Shown: in pieces, positions 17,218 through 25,801 of the stretch
Layout of the letters: every line of letters begins with the position of its first letter
Position numbering within the stretch: position 1 is the first letter of the stretch
Assembly: GCF_016745505.1 (NCBI RefSeq)
Contig: NZ_JAERUC010000204.1
Coordinates: 1 to 64,000 of the forward strand
Direction: 5' to 3'
Length of the DNA: 64,000 nucleotides
From: Streptomyces silvae
GTDB taxonomy: Bacteria; Actinomycetota; Actinomycetes; Streptomycetales; Streptomycetaceae
Program-made: the position numbers and the translations under genes
The notes under the pieces: generated by a model
Told to the model about the DNA's origin: nothing
Database searches by the model: none
The model's input: the letters and a program-made list of their open reading frames with translations, nothing else

Positions 17218-17862
17218 TCACCCCTTCCGCATGCTCTCCAGCAGCGCTTCGATCACCCGGTCCGTCGACGCCGCCATGTCCACGGCCCCCGGGTCCAGCA
17301 GCCACTGGACCTGCAGGCCGTCCATGACGGCGACGATCGCGCCGGCGGCCCCCCTGACGTCCAGTTCCTCGCTGGTCTCCCCCTGTGCGCAGGCCTCCGT
17401 CAGGGCTTCGGCCACGAGGTCGCGCAGACCGGCGTAGCGGTTGCGGAAGTACGACTGGGCGGGGTGGTCGTCGGTGACGCTCTCCGCCGACAGCACCGCG
17501 TAGAGCCTGATGATGCCCTCGCGCTCGGCGTTGCGGCGTGCCGTGTCCACCAGGTGCCGGAGGAACGCCAGGCCGCGGGGGCGCTCCGGGCCGAGGTCGG
17601 CGATGTCGGTGGCGTCGCGCAGGTCGAGGACCTCGGTCAGCAGGTTGGCCTTGGAGTGGAAGTAGTGCAGGACCCCGGCCTGGGTCAGGCCCGCGCGGTC
17701 GGCTATCTCGGCCAGGGACGCCTTGCCGTAGCCACGGGCCGCGAAGGTCTCCATGGCGATCCCGAGGATCTCGTCGTGGCGCTCCTGGGCGGCGGGGCTG
17801 CGTTCACGGCGGCCGGTGCGGCCGGCCCGGGGTGCGGTCGGTGCCGCCTTGTCGGTGCTCAC
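17218..17862 (-). CDS. TetR-family regulator
   Basis: This 214-residue protein has a helix-turn-helix at about 45-75 (LAEIADRAGLTQAGVLHYFHSKANLLTEVL) and a TetR C-terminal domain ending in RVIEALLESMRKG. I prefer the GTG at 17862, where the conserved STDKAAP sequence begins. An in-frame GTG at 17910 would add a poorly conserved extension and lies next to the operator-like palindrome. It is convergent with the sigma factor (18-base gap) and divergent from the secreted glycosidase gene, which it may control. Confidence 0.88.
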   Translation of the reverse strand: MSTDKAAPTAPRAGRTGRRERSPAAQERHDEILGIAMETFAARGYGKASLAEIADRAGLTQAGVLHYFHSKANLLTEVLDLRDATDIADLGPERPRGLAFLRHLVDTARRNAEREGIIRLYAVLSAESVTDDHPAQSYFRNRYAGLRDLVAEALTEACAQGETSEELDVRGAAGAIVAVMDGLQVQWLLDPGAVDMAASTDRVIEALLESMRKG

Positions 17863-17916
17863 CCGGCGGAGTCTAGGGCGGACCCGGTCCCCGTAGAAGA
17901 AGTTGTGCACACCTAC

Positions 17917-17934
17917 TTACTAAGTACTCAGTAA
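17917..17934. promoter_or_regulatory. TetR-type operator palindrome
   Basis: TTACTAAGTACTCAGTAA is an 18-base near-palindrome (TTACTnAGTACTnAGTAA). It is AT-rich in an otherwise GC-rich region and located 55-72 bases upstream of the TetR start and 195 bases before the divergent GH30 gene. Autoregulation by the adjacent TetR is the simplest reading. Confidence 0.7.
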
Positions 17935-18128
17935 GCGTGCTTACATGCCGCCCATGACGTCCCTGACTCGGCATGTACAGGACGAAGAATTGGCCCCGGG
18001 CGGGGCCCGTCCGGGACGTCACGCGCCCCACCGCGGAGATCGCGACCTCCGACGTCAACCACCCGTGAGATGAAAGGAGTTCGCGGCACAGCCCGTACGC
18101 GCCCCACCGCAGTCGAAGGAGCCGCACC

Positions 18129-19571
18129 ATGAGAGCACACGCACGCACCCGTACCCGTACGAGAGCCATGAGGACGGCGGTCACCGCGGCCGCCCTCGCC
18201 CTCACCGGCACGGGCCTGACCTACGCCGCCCACGGCGCTCCCCCCACCCCGGCGGCCGCCGACACCGCCCATGTGTGGATCACCACGCCGGACGGCAGCA
18301 GCAGGCTCGCGGACGCCGGAACCACGCCGTTCACCGGCAGCCCGCAGTCGACGGACATCACGATCGACCCGTCCGCCACCGGCCAGCGGTTCACCGGTGC
18401 GGGTGCCTCGGTGACGGAGGCCTCGGCCCATCTGATCCAGCAGCTTCCGGCCGGGACGAGGGACTCCCTGCTCGCCTCGCTCTTCTCCCGGGACGGCGAC
18501 GGCATCGGCCTGAACTACCTGCGCCAGCCGCTCGGCAGCAGCGACTTCAACGCCGACGGGCCCTTCACGACGTACGAGGACACCCAAGGGGCGTTCTCCA
18601 TCGACCGCGACAAGCAGGAGACCATCCCCGTCGTCAAGCAGGCCCAGGCGGTCAACCCCTCGATCCGCTTCATGGGAACGCCCTGGTCCGCCCCGGCCTG
18701 GATGAAGACCGGCAACGACCTCAAGGGCGGCAAGCTCGACCCCGCGCACTACCAGGACTACGCCGACTACCTGGTCAAGGCGGTCAAGGCGTACGACGCG
18801 GAGGGGATCGAGCTCACCGACCTCACCACGCAGAACGAGCCGGAGCTGGAGACGAGTTACCCCTCCATGTCGATGTCCTCCTCCGAGCAGGCGGACATCC
18901 TGAAGGTCCTGGACCGGACCCTCACGGCGAACGGTCTGGACACCAACCTCCTGGCCTACGACCACAACTGGGACCACCCGGACTACCCCCTGGACGTCTT
19001 CGGCCGGACGTCCGGCATGTCCCGGCTGATCGGCGCCGCCTTCCACTGCTACGGGGGCACCCCGGAGGCCCAGCAGCAGATCCGCGACGCGGGTAAGCGC
19101 GTCTTCTTCACGGAGTGCTCGGGCACCGACTCGGAGAACCCCGCCGACACCTTCAAGGACACCCTGAAGTGGCACGCCGAGAACCTGGTCGTGCGGAACA
19201 TGCGCTCCGGCGGCGAGACCGTCGTGGACTGGAACCTGGCGCTCGACCCGAACGGCGGCCCGCACCAAGGCAATTGCTCGACCCGCTGCAACGGCGTGGT
19301 CGAGATCGCGGGCGGTGACGTCACACTCAACGCCGAGTACTACACCCTCGGCCACCTGTCGAAGTTCGTGGACGTGGGCGCGAGCCGCATCGGCTCCACG
19401 GGCGACGGCACGATCCAGAACGTCGCCTTCCAGAACCCGGACGGCGAACGCGTCCTGTACGCCGTGAACACGGGCTCCTCCGCCCAGCCGTTCTCGGTCA
19501 CGGACGACGGCCGCTCACTGACGTACACCCTGCCCGCGGGCGCGGTGGCCACGTTCACCTGGCAGCCCTGA
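18129..19571 (+). CDS. Secreted glycoside hydrolase family 30 (glucosylceramidase-like)
   Basis: This 480-residue protein has an export signal (Arg-rich start, hydrophobic AVTAAALALTGTGLTYAAHGA). The catalytic domain is a (beta/alpha)8 barrel with acid/base Glu237 in TTQNEPEL and nucleophile Glu329 in VFFTECSG, the clan A signature of GH30. A C-terminal beta domain ends in VATFTWQP. GH30 enzymes remove beta-linked glucose, xylose or related sugars from glycolipids or polysaccharides. Which one applies here is not visible. AAGGAG precedes the ATG. A secreted esterase follows, suggesting joint attack on plant or fungal polymers. Confidence 0.9.
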   Translation: MRAHARTRTRTRAMRTAVTAAALALTGTGLTYAAHGAPPTPAAADTAHVWITTPDGSSRLADAGTTPFTGSPQSTDITIDPSATGQRFTGAGASVTEASAHLIQQLPAGTRDSLLASLFSRDGDGIGLNYLRQPLGSSDFNADGPFTTYEDTQGAFSIDRDKQETIPVVKQAQAVNPSIRFMGTPWSAPAWMKTGNDLKGGKLDPAHYQDYADYLVKAVKAYDAEGIELTDLTTQNEPELETSYPSMSMSSSEQADILKVLDRTLTANGLDTNLLAYDHNWDHPDYPLDVFGRTSGMSRLIGAAFHCYGGTPEAQQQIRDAGKRVFFTECSGTDSENPADTFKDTLKWHAENLVVRNMRSGGETVVDWNLALDPNGGPHQGNCSTRCNGVVEIAGGDVTLNAEYYTLGHLSKFVDVGASRIGSTGDGTIQNVAFQNPDGERVLYAVNTGSSAQPFSVTDDGRSLTYTLPAGAVATFTWQP

Positions 19572-19582
19572 CCCACCCGATC

Positions 19583-19639
19583 GGGGCCCGCCCGTCCCGA
19601 CGCCGCCCGGTAGGCCGCTCCGCCGGGCGGGCGGGCCCC
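19583..19639. terminator. Terminator after the GH30 gene
   Basis: GGGGCCCGCCCG (19583-19594) pairs exactly with CGGGCGGGCCCC (19628-19639). Further GC-rich pairing is possible inside the loop. It begins 12 bases after the stop codon, so most GH30 transcripts should end before the esterase gene. Confidence 0.7.
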
Positions 19640-19673
19640 ACCGTCCGCCCCACCCCACCCCGAAGGAGCACCC

Positions 19674-20945
19674 ATGTCCCGAGCCCCGTGGGCACTGATC
19701 CTCGCCGCCGCTCTGACCTGCACCGCGACCGCCGCAGCAGCCGGGGCGCAGGAATCCCGCGCACCTCACACCTCTCCCCGCACCGCCTGGCACACCTCGT
19801 GGGCCAACCCTCCGCACGGCCTGGCCCCCACTCCCCTGCGCGATCAGTCGGTCCGGATGATCAGCCATCTCAGCCAGGGCGGGGACGCTCTGCGGATCCG
19901 GGTGCAGAACACCTTCGGCACGAGCCCGCTGACCCTGGACGCGGCCACGGTCGCGCCGAGCAGCGGCAAGGACGCGGCGCTGGCGGGCGAACCCAGAACG
20001 GTCACCTTCGACGGGCGGAGAAAGGTGACCGTCCCGGCGGGAGGTGAGGTCTGGAGCGACACGGTGGCCATGACGACCCGGGCGCAGGGGGATGTGGCGG
20101 TGTCGCTCGCGGTGTCGGGCGAGGCGGGCGCGGGCCGCCACGAGGCGGCCTTCCGCACCAACTACCTCTCCGCGCCGGGGTCCGGCGACCGCACCGCCGA
20201 CGAGAGCGGAACGGCGTACACCGAGAAGGTCGAGTCGACCTATCTGGTCAGCGCGGTGGACGTACGCAACAAGAAGCTCGCGGGCACACTCGTCGCCTAC
20301 GGCAGCTCCGTGGTGGACGGCACCGGAAGCACGGACTGCGGGCCCGGCTGCACCGAGCTGGGCAACAACCGGCGCTGGACCGACGACCTGGCCCGGCGGG
20401 CCGACCAGGAGCTGCCCAGTGACCGGCGGTTCGCCGTCGCCAACGCCGGCATCATCGGCACCACCAGTTACGCGGACTGCCCCGGCACCCCCGAGCAGTT
20501 CCGCGGCCTGGACTCGCTGGCCCGCCTCGAACGGGACGTGCTGTCCCTGCACGGGGTGCGTGGCGTGCTCTTCTACTACGGGACCAACGACCTCGCCGCG
20601 GGATGCGACGCCACGCAGATCCTCGGCAGCTACCGCGAGACGTTCGCACGCCTGCACGCGGCCGGGATCAAGGTGTACGTCACTCCGATAACCCCGCGCC
20701 CCGGCTACAGCGACACCGCGAACCGGGAACGGCACACGGTGGCCGGCTTCGTGAGGAAGGGGAGCGACTGCTCCGGCACCTGCGACGGCGTACTCGACTT
20801 CGACCAGGTGCTGAAGGATCCGGTGAAGCCCAACAGCATCGACCCGGCCTACGACACCGGTGACGGGGTGCACGTCAACGTGGCCGGCCAGCAGGCGCTC
20901 GCGGACTTCGTCTCGCTGCCCATGGTCACGGGGCAGACCCACTGA
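19674..20945 (+). CDS. Secreted SGNH/GDSL hydrolase (esterase)
   Basis: This 423-residue protein has a signal peptide (MSRAPWALILAAALTCTATAAAAGA) and an N-terminal beta domain (about 35-195). The SGNH hydrolase domain follows. Block I reads YGSSVVDG with nucleophile Ser212, block III YYGTND (Gly303, Asn305) and block V DGVHVN (Asp397, His400). The usual GDS of block I is GSS here, so only the nucleophile is retained. Several cysteines (for example STDCGPGC) suit an extracellular disulphide-bonded enzyme. Deacetylation of polysaccharide or acyl-ester hydrolysis is likely. Confidence 0.87.
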   Translation: MSRAPWALILAAALTCTATAAAAGAQESRAPHTSPRTAWHTSWANPPHGLAPTPLRDQSVRMISHLSQGGDALRIRVQNTFGTSPLTLDAATVAPSSGKDAALAGEPRTVTFDGRRKVTVPAGGEVWSDTVAMTTRAQGDVAVSLAVSGEAGAGRHEAAFRTNYLSAPGSGDRTADESGTAYTEKVESTYLVSAVDVRNKKLAGTLVAYGSSVVDGTGSTDCGPGCTELGNNRRWTDDLARRADQELPSDRRFAVANAGIIGTTSYADCPGTPEQFRGLDSLARLERDVLSLHGVRGVLFYYGTNDLAAGCDATQILGSYRETFARLHAAGIKVYVTPITPRPGYSDTANRERHTVAGFVRKGSDCSGTCDGVLDFDQVLKDPVKPNSIDPAYDTGDGVHVNVAGQQALADFVSLPMVTGQTH

Positions 20946-21006
20946 GCCGAGGGCGTGTTCGGGTAATGCCTCGACACCGGCTCCGCGCTGGGTGAAACTA
21001 CCGGCG

Positions 21007-21522
21007 ATGACTCGACGAACCGACACGCCTCCCACGTGGGACGAGCGTACGCAGCTGGCCACCTTCCTGGACTACGCCCGTGACACGGCACGAGCCAAGT
21101 GTGAGGGTGTGTCCGCGGAGGACGCCCGCAAGGCCCCCCTGCCCGACTCCCCCCTGATGACCCTGTGCGGGCTGATCAACCATCTGCGCTGGGTCGAGAA
21201 CTACTGGCTCCAGGTGATGTTCCTGGGAGAGAAGCAGGTGGGGCCGCTCACGGAGGCGACCGACAACGACCCCGACCCCGAGATGCGGCTGGCCACCGAG
21301 ATCCCGTTGCCGCAGCTCCTCGCGGAGTACGAGGAGCAGTGCGCCCGCTACCGCCGCCTGGTGGCCGAGACCGACCTGGACACCAAGGCGGTGCACCCCC
21401 TCGGCGACGGCCGCCACGTGGACCTCCGCTGGGTGATCCTCCACCTCATCGAGGAGACGTCGCGCCACAACGGCCACCTGGACATCGTCCGTGAGCTCGT
21501 CGACGGGCGCACCGGCGTCTGA
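21007..21522 (+). CDS. DinB-family protein (DUF664, metal-dependent four-helix bundle)
   Basis: This 171-residue protein matches the actinobacterial DinB/DUF664 pattern. A first His in GLINHLRWVENYW and a late HLIEETSRHNGHLDIVREL supply three histidines for a divalent metal. Relatives include mycothiol-dependent enzymes and stress-induced proteins of unknown reaction. The start at 21007 is the first codon that begins the conserved domain. It lies 61 bases after the esterase gene, with no obvious functional link. Confidence 0.85.
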   Translation: MTRRTDTPPTWDERTQLATFLDYARDTARAKCEGVSAEDARKAPLPDSPLMTLCGLINHLRWVENYWLQVMFLGEKQVGPLTEATDNDPDPEMRLATEIPLPQLLAEYEEQCARYRRLVAETDLDTKAVHPLGDGRHVDLRWVILHLIEETSRHNGHLDIVRELVDGRTGV

Positions 21523-21619
21523 ACGGAACCGGCACAAGCATCCCGCCCCGGGAGCGCACGGGTCCCTCACCGGACCGGCGCTGCCGGGGCGCTCGTGCGG
21601 GACGGCCGCACTCCGCCGC

Positions 21620-23182
21620 TCAGCGGACCTCCCTGACCGCACCCCGGCCGTCGAACGCCGCTCCGCTCCCGGATCCGAGTCCCAGCCACAGCTCGGTGAA
21701 CCGGTCGAGCAGTCCGGCCGCCGCCGTCACATCGTCCGTCAACGGCCGGTCGGCCAGCTCCGCTTCGAGCACCGCGTCCGCCAGTTCGAAGGCGCGGCCG
21801 ACGGGCAGCCCGGGGTCGAGCCGCATGTCGCGCTGGCGCAGCGCACGGACCGCGGCGACGAGTTCACAGCCCACGACGAGCCGGTAGGCCTCGCAGGCCC
21901 GCAGGGTCTGGCGCGCCGCCAGCGAGGCGAAGCTGGCCTGCTCCTCGACGCCCCGCGAGAGCACGGCGTGGCCGAGCGACGCGGGCGCGGAGAAGGCCCG
22001 CAGGTCGCCGAGCGCCGCCCCGGCCGCGTATTCGAGGATCATCACGCCCGAGGACGCCGGTTCGCCGTCCGCGAGGAAGGGCCGCAGACGGGTGAAGCCC
22101 GGTTCGTTCAGCGACGAGAGGCGCGAGGTCGACAGGCGCGCCACCTGCGAGACGGCGAGCCTGAAGTGGTCGAGGGAGAGGGCGAGTTGGGCGAGGTAGA
22201 AACCGCCGTGATGGTAGGCGGCCATGTCGTCCGCCGAGATCAGCGGATTCTCGGCCGCCGCGTTCATCTCGACCGTGAGGACGTCCTCCAGCGCGTCCGC
22301 CGCGTCGTGCGCGGGCCCGTGGATCTGCGGAAGGCAGCGGAAGCCGTACGGGTCCTGGATCCGGCCGAGCGGCGGCGTGGGGCGGTCGGGCGCGCCGAGC
22401 AGCAGCCGCATGCGTTCCGCGACGGCATACGAACCGGCGTGCCGTCGCGCCTGGTGCACGGGCAGCGCGTACGCCTCGTACGAACCGTCGATCGCCATGA
22501 GGGAGAGCGCGGCCACGACCTGGGTGGCGGCGATCAGCCCACGGAGCTCGTGCACCGCAAGCGCCGACTGGCCGAGGGTGAGGGCGTTGCTGCTGATCAG
22601 GGCGAGCGCGTCGTTGTTGTCGAGGGGCTGGGGATCCGGCGCGGCCCCGGCCCCCTGCCAGGGGTGTTCGCCCGCCAGCGCGAGGCCCATCTGCGCGAGC
22701 GCGGCGATGTCGCCGGTGCCCACCGATCCGAACTCGTGGACCTTCGGGTAGGCGCCCGTCTCCAGGGCCTCGCAGAGCGCCGTGACGACGGTCGGGCGCA
22801 GGCCGGCCCCGCCCGCGAGCAGCTGGTTGGCGCGGACCGCGAGCATGGCCCGCACCTGCCGCGCGGGCAGCTCCTCGCCGATCGCTCCGGCGTGGCTGCG
22901 GAGCAGCCGAAGGCCGTGGTCGGCGGCCGCCTCCGTCGGCACGGACTCATTCCGGTTAGCACCCACGCCGGTGGATCGGCCGTAGACGCGGCCCCATGAG
23001 GCGATCTCCCGCGCGGCGACCCAGGAGGCCTCCACGCGCTTCATCCCGTCTGCCGCCGGAACGGGCCTGGCGGCGGATTCGGCCATGCGTACGACATCTG
23101 CGACCATCAGTCCGCGACCGTCGAGGGCGACGACCGCGCCGTTGTCGTCGACCACCGTGTTCACCATACGAGACGACATCAC
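21620..23182 (-). CDS. Aromatic amino acid lyase family protein (HAL/PAL fold) with unusual cofactor triad
   Basis: The 520-residue protein aligns along its length with histidine/phenylalanine ammonia-lyases: VYGRSTGVGANRNE (the YGxxTGxG tyrosine loop, Tyr67), NNDALALISSNALTLG, QDPYGFRCLPQIHGP and NAAAENPLIS. The segment that normally reads GSVGASGD and forms the MIO electrophile reads GSVGTGDIAALAQ here, giving Gly155-Thr156-Gly157 and one residue fewer. So it may not make normal MIO. The GTG start follows AGGAGG; an ATG three bases later is possible. It is divergent from an OpuC-type quaternary-amine transporter, which suggests a betaine-type substrate. Confidence 0.85.
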   Translation of the reverse strand: MMSSRMVNTVVDDNGAVVALDGRGLMVADVVRMAESAARPVPAADGMKRVEASWVAAREIASWGRVYGRSTGVGANRNESVPTEAAADHGLRLLRSHAGAIGEELPARQVRAMLAVRANQLLAGGAGLRPTVVTALCEALETGAYPKVHEFGSVGTGDIAALAQMGLALAGEHPWQGAGAAPDPQPLDNNDALALISSNALTLGQSALAVHELRGLIAATQVVAALSLMAIDGSYEAYALPVHQARRHAGSYAVAERMRLLLGAPDRPTPPLGRIQDPYGFRCLPQIHGPAHDAADALEDVLTVEMNAAAENPLISADDMAAYHHGGFYLAQLALSLDHFRLAVSQVARLSTSRLSSLNEPGFTRLRPFLADGEPASSGVMILEYAAGAALGDLRAFSAPASLGHAVLSRGVEEQASFASLAARQTLRACEAYRLVVGCELVAAVRALRQRDMRLDPGLPVGRAFELADAVLEAELADRPLTDDVTAAAGLLDRFTELWLGLGSGSGAAFDGRGAVREVR

Positions 23183-23183
23183 T

Positions 23184-23247
23184 CGTAAATCCTCCTCAAT
23201 CAGGCGCCTCGTCTTGCCCTGCGACCGCTCGTAACCAGGGATTTACG
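23184..23247. promoter_or_regulatory. Spaced inverted repeat between the lyase and the ABC transporter
   Basis: CGTAAATCC (23184-23192) and GGATTTACG (23239-23247) are exact reverse complements 46 bases apart, in the only AT-rich part of the divergent promoter region. Each is followed or preceded by CAGGCG/CGCCTG. They could be paired half-operators of one regulator of both transcripts. The left copy overlaps the ribosome-binding leader of the lyase gene. Confidence 0.45.
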
Positions 23248-23330
23248 CCTGAGCGGCGACCACCTATTGACAACCTATTCAGTCACCGAGAACTCTGCAT
23301 GATGATATGCAGCCGGGCAAGGGACTCCTC

Positions 23331-24464
23331 ATGATCCAATTCGATACGGTCCACAAGCGCTTCCCGAACGGCACAACCGCGGTGCACGACCTGACCCTTG
23401 AGATGCCGGAAGGAGGCGTGACCGTCCTCGTCGGATCTTCCGGTTGCGGCAAGACGACGACGCTCCGCATGATCAACCGGATGGTCGACCCCACCTCCGG
23501 GACGATCAGGGTCAACGGCCGGGACGTCCTGGAACAGGACGCGGCCGAGCTGCGCCGCTCCATCGGCTATGTGATCCAGCAGTCCGGACTCTTCCCGCAC
23601 CGCACCGTCCTGGACAACATCGCGACCGTTCCGCTTCTGCTCGGCTGGGGCCGCAGGAAGGCGCGGGCGCGGGCGTCGGAACTCCTGGAGACGGTCGGCC
23701 TCTCCGCCGACGCCGGGAAGCGCTACCCCCATCAGCTCTCCGGCGGCCAGCAGCAGCGCGTCGGCGTGGCCCGGGCGCTCGCCGCGGACCCGCCCGTGCT
23801 CCTGATGGACGAGCCCTTCGGCGCCGTCGACCCGGTCGTCCGCACCCAGCTCCAGGACGAACTACTCCGCCTCCAGCGGGAGTTGAACAAGACCATCGTC
23901 TTCGTCACGCATGACATCGACGAGGCCGTACGGCTGGGCGACCGCATAGCCGTCTTCCGCACCGGCGGCCATCTCGTCCAGTGCGACGGCCCCGCCGAAC
24001 TCCTGGCCCGCCCCGCCGACGCGTTCGTGGCCGACTTCCTCGGCGCGGAGCGCGGACTGAAGCTGCTGTCCCTGACGACGCTCGCGGAGGTCCCCCAGGG
24101 GCCCGCACCCGAGGGCACCCGCTGGGAGCTGACCCTCGACGCCGCCCGCAAGCCGCTGGCCTGGCGCGACACGGAGACCGACGCGGAGACCCCGGTCCGG
24201 GCGCTGCGGGACACGGACTCGCTGCTCTCCGCGCTCAACGAGTCCATAGCCGCGCCGAGCGGACTGGTCGCGCGGGTCGACGCGGACGGCCACCTCACGG
24301 GCGTGACGTCACGCGAGGACATCCACGACCGCGCGGGACACGTACACGCGGGACACCTGCACGCCGGACAGGCAGACGCAGGACCCACAGACGCAGGAAC
24401 CGCAGACACAGGAACCGCGGACGCAGGGCACCCGCACGGCGAGGAAAGCACGGTGACCGCATGA
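23331..24464 (+). CDS. Quaternary-amine ABC transporter ATP-binding protein (OpuCA/ProV type)
   Basis: This 377-residue ATPase has Walker A GSSGCGKTT (35-43), signature LSGGQQQRVGVARAL, Walker B VLLMDEPFGAVDP and switch FVTHDIDEA. These are closest to glycine-betaine/choline OpuCA proteins. Instead of two clear CBS domains it has a short regulatory region, and it ends in a His/Asp/Ala-rich tail (HVHAGHLHAGQADAG...). I choose ATG 23331 because GGGA precedes it and the domain begins there; ATG 23307 would add eight residues. It is coupled by ATGA overlap to the permease. Confidence 0.9.
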   Translation: MIQFDTVHKRFPNGTTAVHDLTLEMPEGGVTVLVGSSGCGKTTTLRMINRMVDPTSGTIRVNGRDVLEQDAAELRRSIGYVIQQSGLFPHRTVLDNIATVPLLLGWGRRKARARASELLETVGLSADAGKRYPHQLSGGQQQRVGVARALAADPPVLLMDEPFGAVDPVVRTQLQDELLRLQRELNKTIVFVTHDIDEAVRLGDRIAVFRTGGHLVQCDGPAELLARPADAFVADFLGAERGLKLLSLTTLAEVPQGPAPEGTRWELTLDAARKPLAWRDTETDAETPVRALRDTDSLLSALNESIAAPSGLVARVDADGHLTGVTSREDIHDRAGHVHAGHLHAGQADAGPTDAGTADTGTADAGHPHGEESTVTA

Positions 24465-25111
24465 CCGTCGAATGGTCGTGGATATCCGACCACACCGGTG
24501 ATCTCACCGCCCTGTCCCTCTCCCACCTCCAGGCCGCCCTCACCGCCGTACTCCTCGGCCTGGTGATCTCACTTCCCCTGGCGGTGGTCGCGCACCGTGT
24601 ACGACCGCTGCGCGGACTCCTCCTCGGCCTGTCGAACGTCCTGTTCACCATCCCGTCCATCGCGGTGTTCGTACTCCTCCTTCCGGTCAGCGGACTCACC
24701 CGCACCACCACCGTCATCGGGCTGACGATCTACACGCTCGTCGTGCTCCTGCGGAACACCGTCGAGGGCCTGGACTCGGTCCCCGCCAGGACCAAGGAAG
24801 CCGCGAAGGCCATGGGCACCCGGCCGCTGCGCACCCTGCTCACCGTCGAACTGCCCCTCGCCCTCCCCGTGATCATGGCGGGCGTACGGATCGCGACGGT
24901 GATGGCCATCTCGCTCGTCTCCGTGGCCACGTACATCGGCGACGGCGGGCTGGGTCAGCTCTTCACCGACGGGTTCCAGCGCAACTTCCCCACCCCCGTC
25001 ATCGTCGGCGTCGTCCTGACCCTGCTCCTCGCGCTCGTCGCGGACGCCCTGCTCGTCACCCTCCAGTACGTCCTGACGCCCTGGACCCGCCGGCAGAAGC
25101 AGGGGGCCTGA
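24461..25111 (+). CDS. OpuC-type ABC transporter permease 1
   Basis: This 216-residue permease has five to six transmembrane helices and the conserved cytoplasmic EAA loop (TKEAAKAMGTRPLRTLLTVELPLALPVIMAGVR). Its size and sequence fit OpuCB/ProW-type permeases of the betaine/choline family. It overlaps the ATPase gene by four bases and precedes a second permease by three, so the transporter would be an ATPase dimer with two different permeases. Confidence 0.9.
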   Translation: MTVEWSWISDHTGDLTALSLSHLQAALTAVLLGLVISLPLAVVAHRVRPLRGLLLGLSNVLFTIPSIAVFVLLLPVSGLTRTTTVIGLTIYTLVVLLRNTVEGLDSVPARTKEAAKAMGTRPLRTLLTVELPLALPVIMAGVRIATVMAISLVSVATYIGDGGLGQLFTDGFQRNFPTPVIVGVVLTLLLALVADALLVTLQYVLTPWTRRQKQGA

Positions 25112-25114
25112 ACC

Positions 25115-25801
25115 ATGTACGAACTCTTCAAGGGCCTCGGCGCCTGGCTGGTCAGCGGTGAGCAGTGGGCCGGACCCGACGGCATCGGACACCGTCTCGC
25201 CGAGCACCTCCAGTACTCGCTGCTCGCCACCCTCGTCGCCGCGGCCATCGCACTGCCGGTCGGCCTGCTCATCGGGCACACCGGGCGCGGCGCGTTCCTC
25301 GCGATCAACCTCTCCAGTTTCGGGCGGGCGCTGCCCACGGTCGGGCTCGTCGTGCTGGTCTTCCTCGTGAGCGGCCTGTCGATGTGGCCCGTCTACATCG
25401 CCCTCGTGGCGCTGGCCGTGCCCTCCGTCGTCACCAACACGTACGCCGGGATGACCGCCGTCGACCCGGAGGTGCGGGACGCGGCCCGGGGCCAGGGGAT
25501 GCGCTGGCACCAGGTCCTCTTCCAGGTCGAACTGCCCCTGGCACTCCCCCTGATCATGACCGGGCTGCGGCTCGCGCTCATCCAGGTCGTCGCGACGGCC
25601 ACCATCGCCGCGTACGTCTCCTTCGGAGGGCTCGGCCGGTACGTCTTCGACGGCCTCGCCCAGCGCGACCTCGTGCAGGTACTCGGCGGCGCCGTGCTCG
25701 TGGCGGTCGTCGCCGTCGTCCTCGACCTCGCACTCTCCGCACTCCAGCGCGTCCTCTTCCGGAACCGCCCCACCGAGCAAGTCCAGGAGCAAGCACGATG
25801 A
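25115..25801 (+). CDS. OpuC-type ABC transporter permease 2
   Basis: This 228-residue permease is a paralogue of the preceding gene product. Its EAA loop reads DPEVRDAARGQGMRWHQVLFQVELPLALPLIMTGLR and it has several hydrophobic helices (LLATLVAAAIALPVGLLIG and others). The stop codon overlaps the start of the binding-protein gene (ATGA). It belongs to the quaternary-amine uptake operon. Confidence 0.9.
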   Translation: MYELFKGLGAWLVSGEQWAGPDGIGHRLAEHLQYSLLATLVAAAIALPVGLLIGHTGRGAFLAINLSSFGRALPTVGLVVLVFLVSGLSMWPVYIALVALAVPSVVTNTYAGMTAVDPEVRDAARGQGMRWHQVLFQVELPLALPLIMTGLRLALIQVVATATIAAYVSFGGLGRYVFDGLAQRDLVQVLGGAVLVAVVAVVLDLALSALQRVLFRNRPTEQVQEQAR

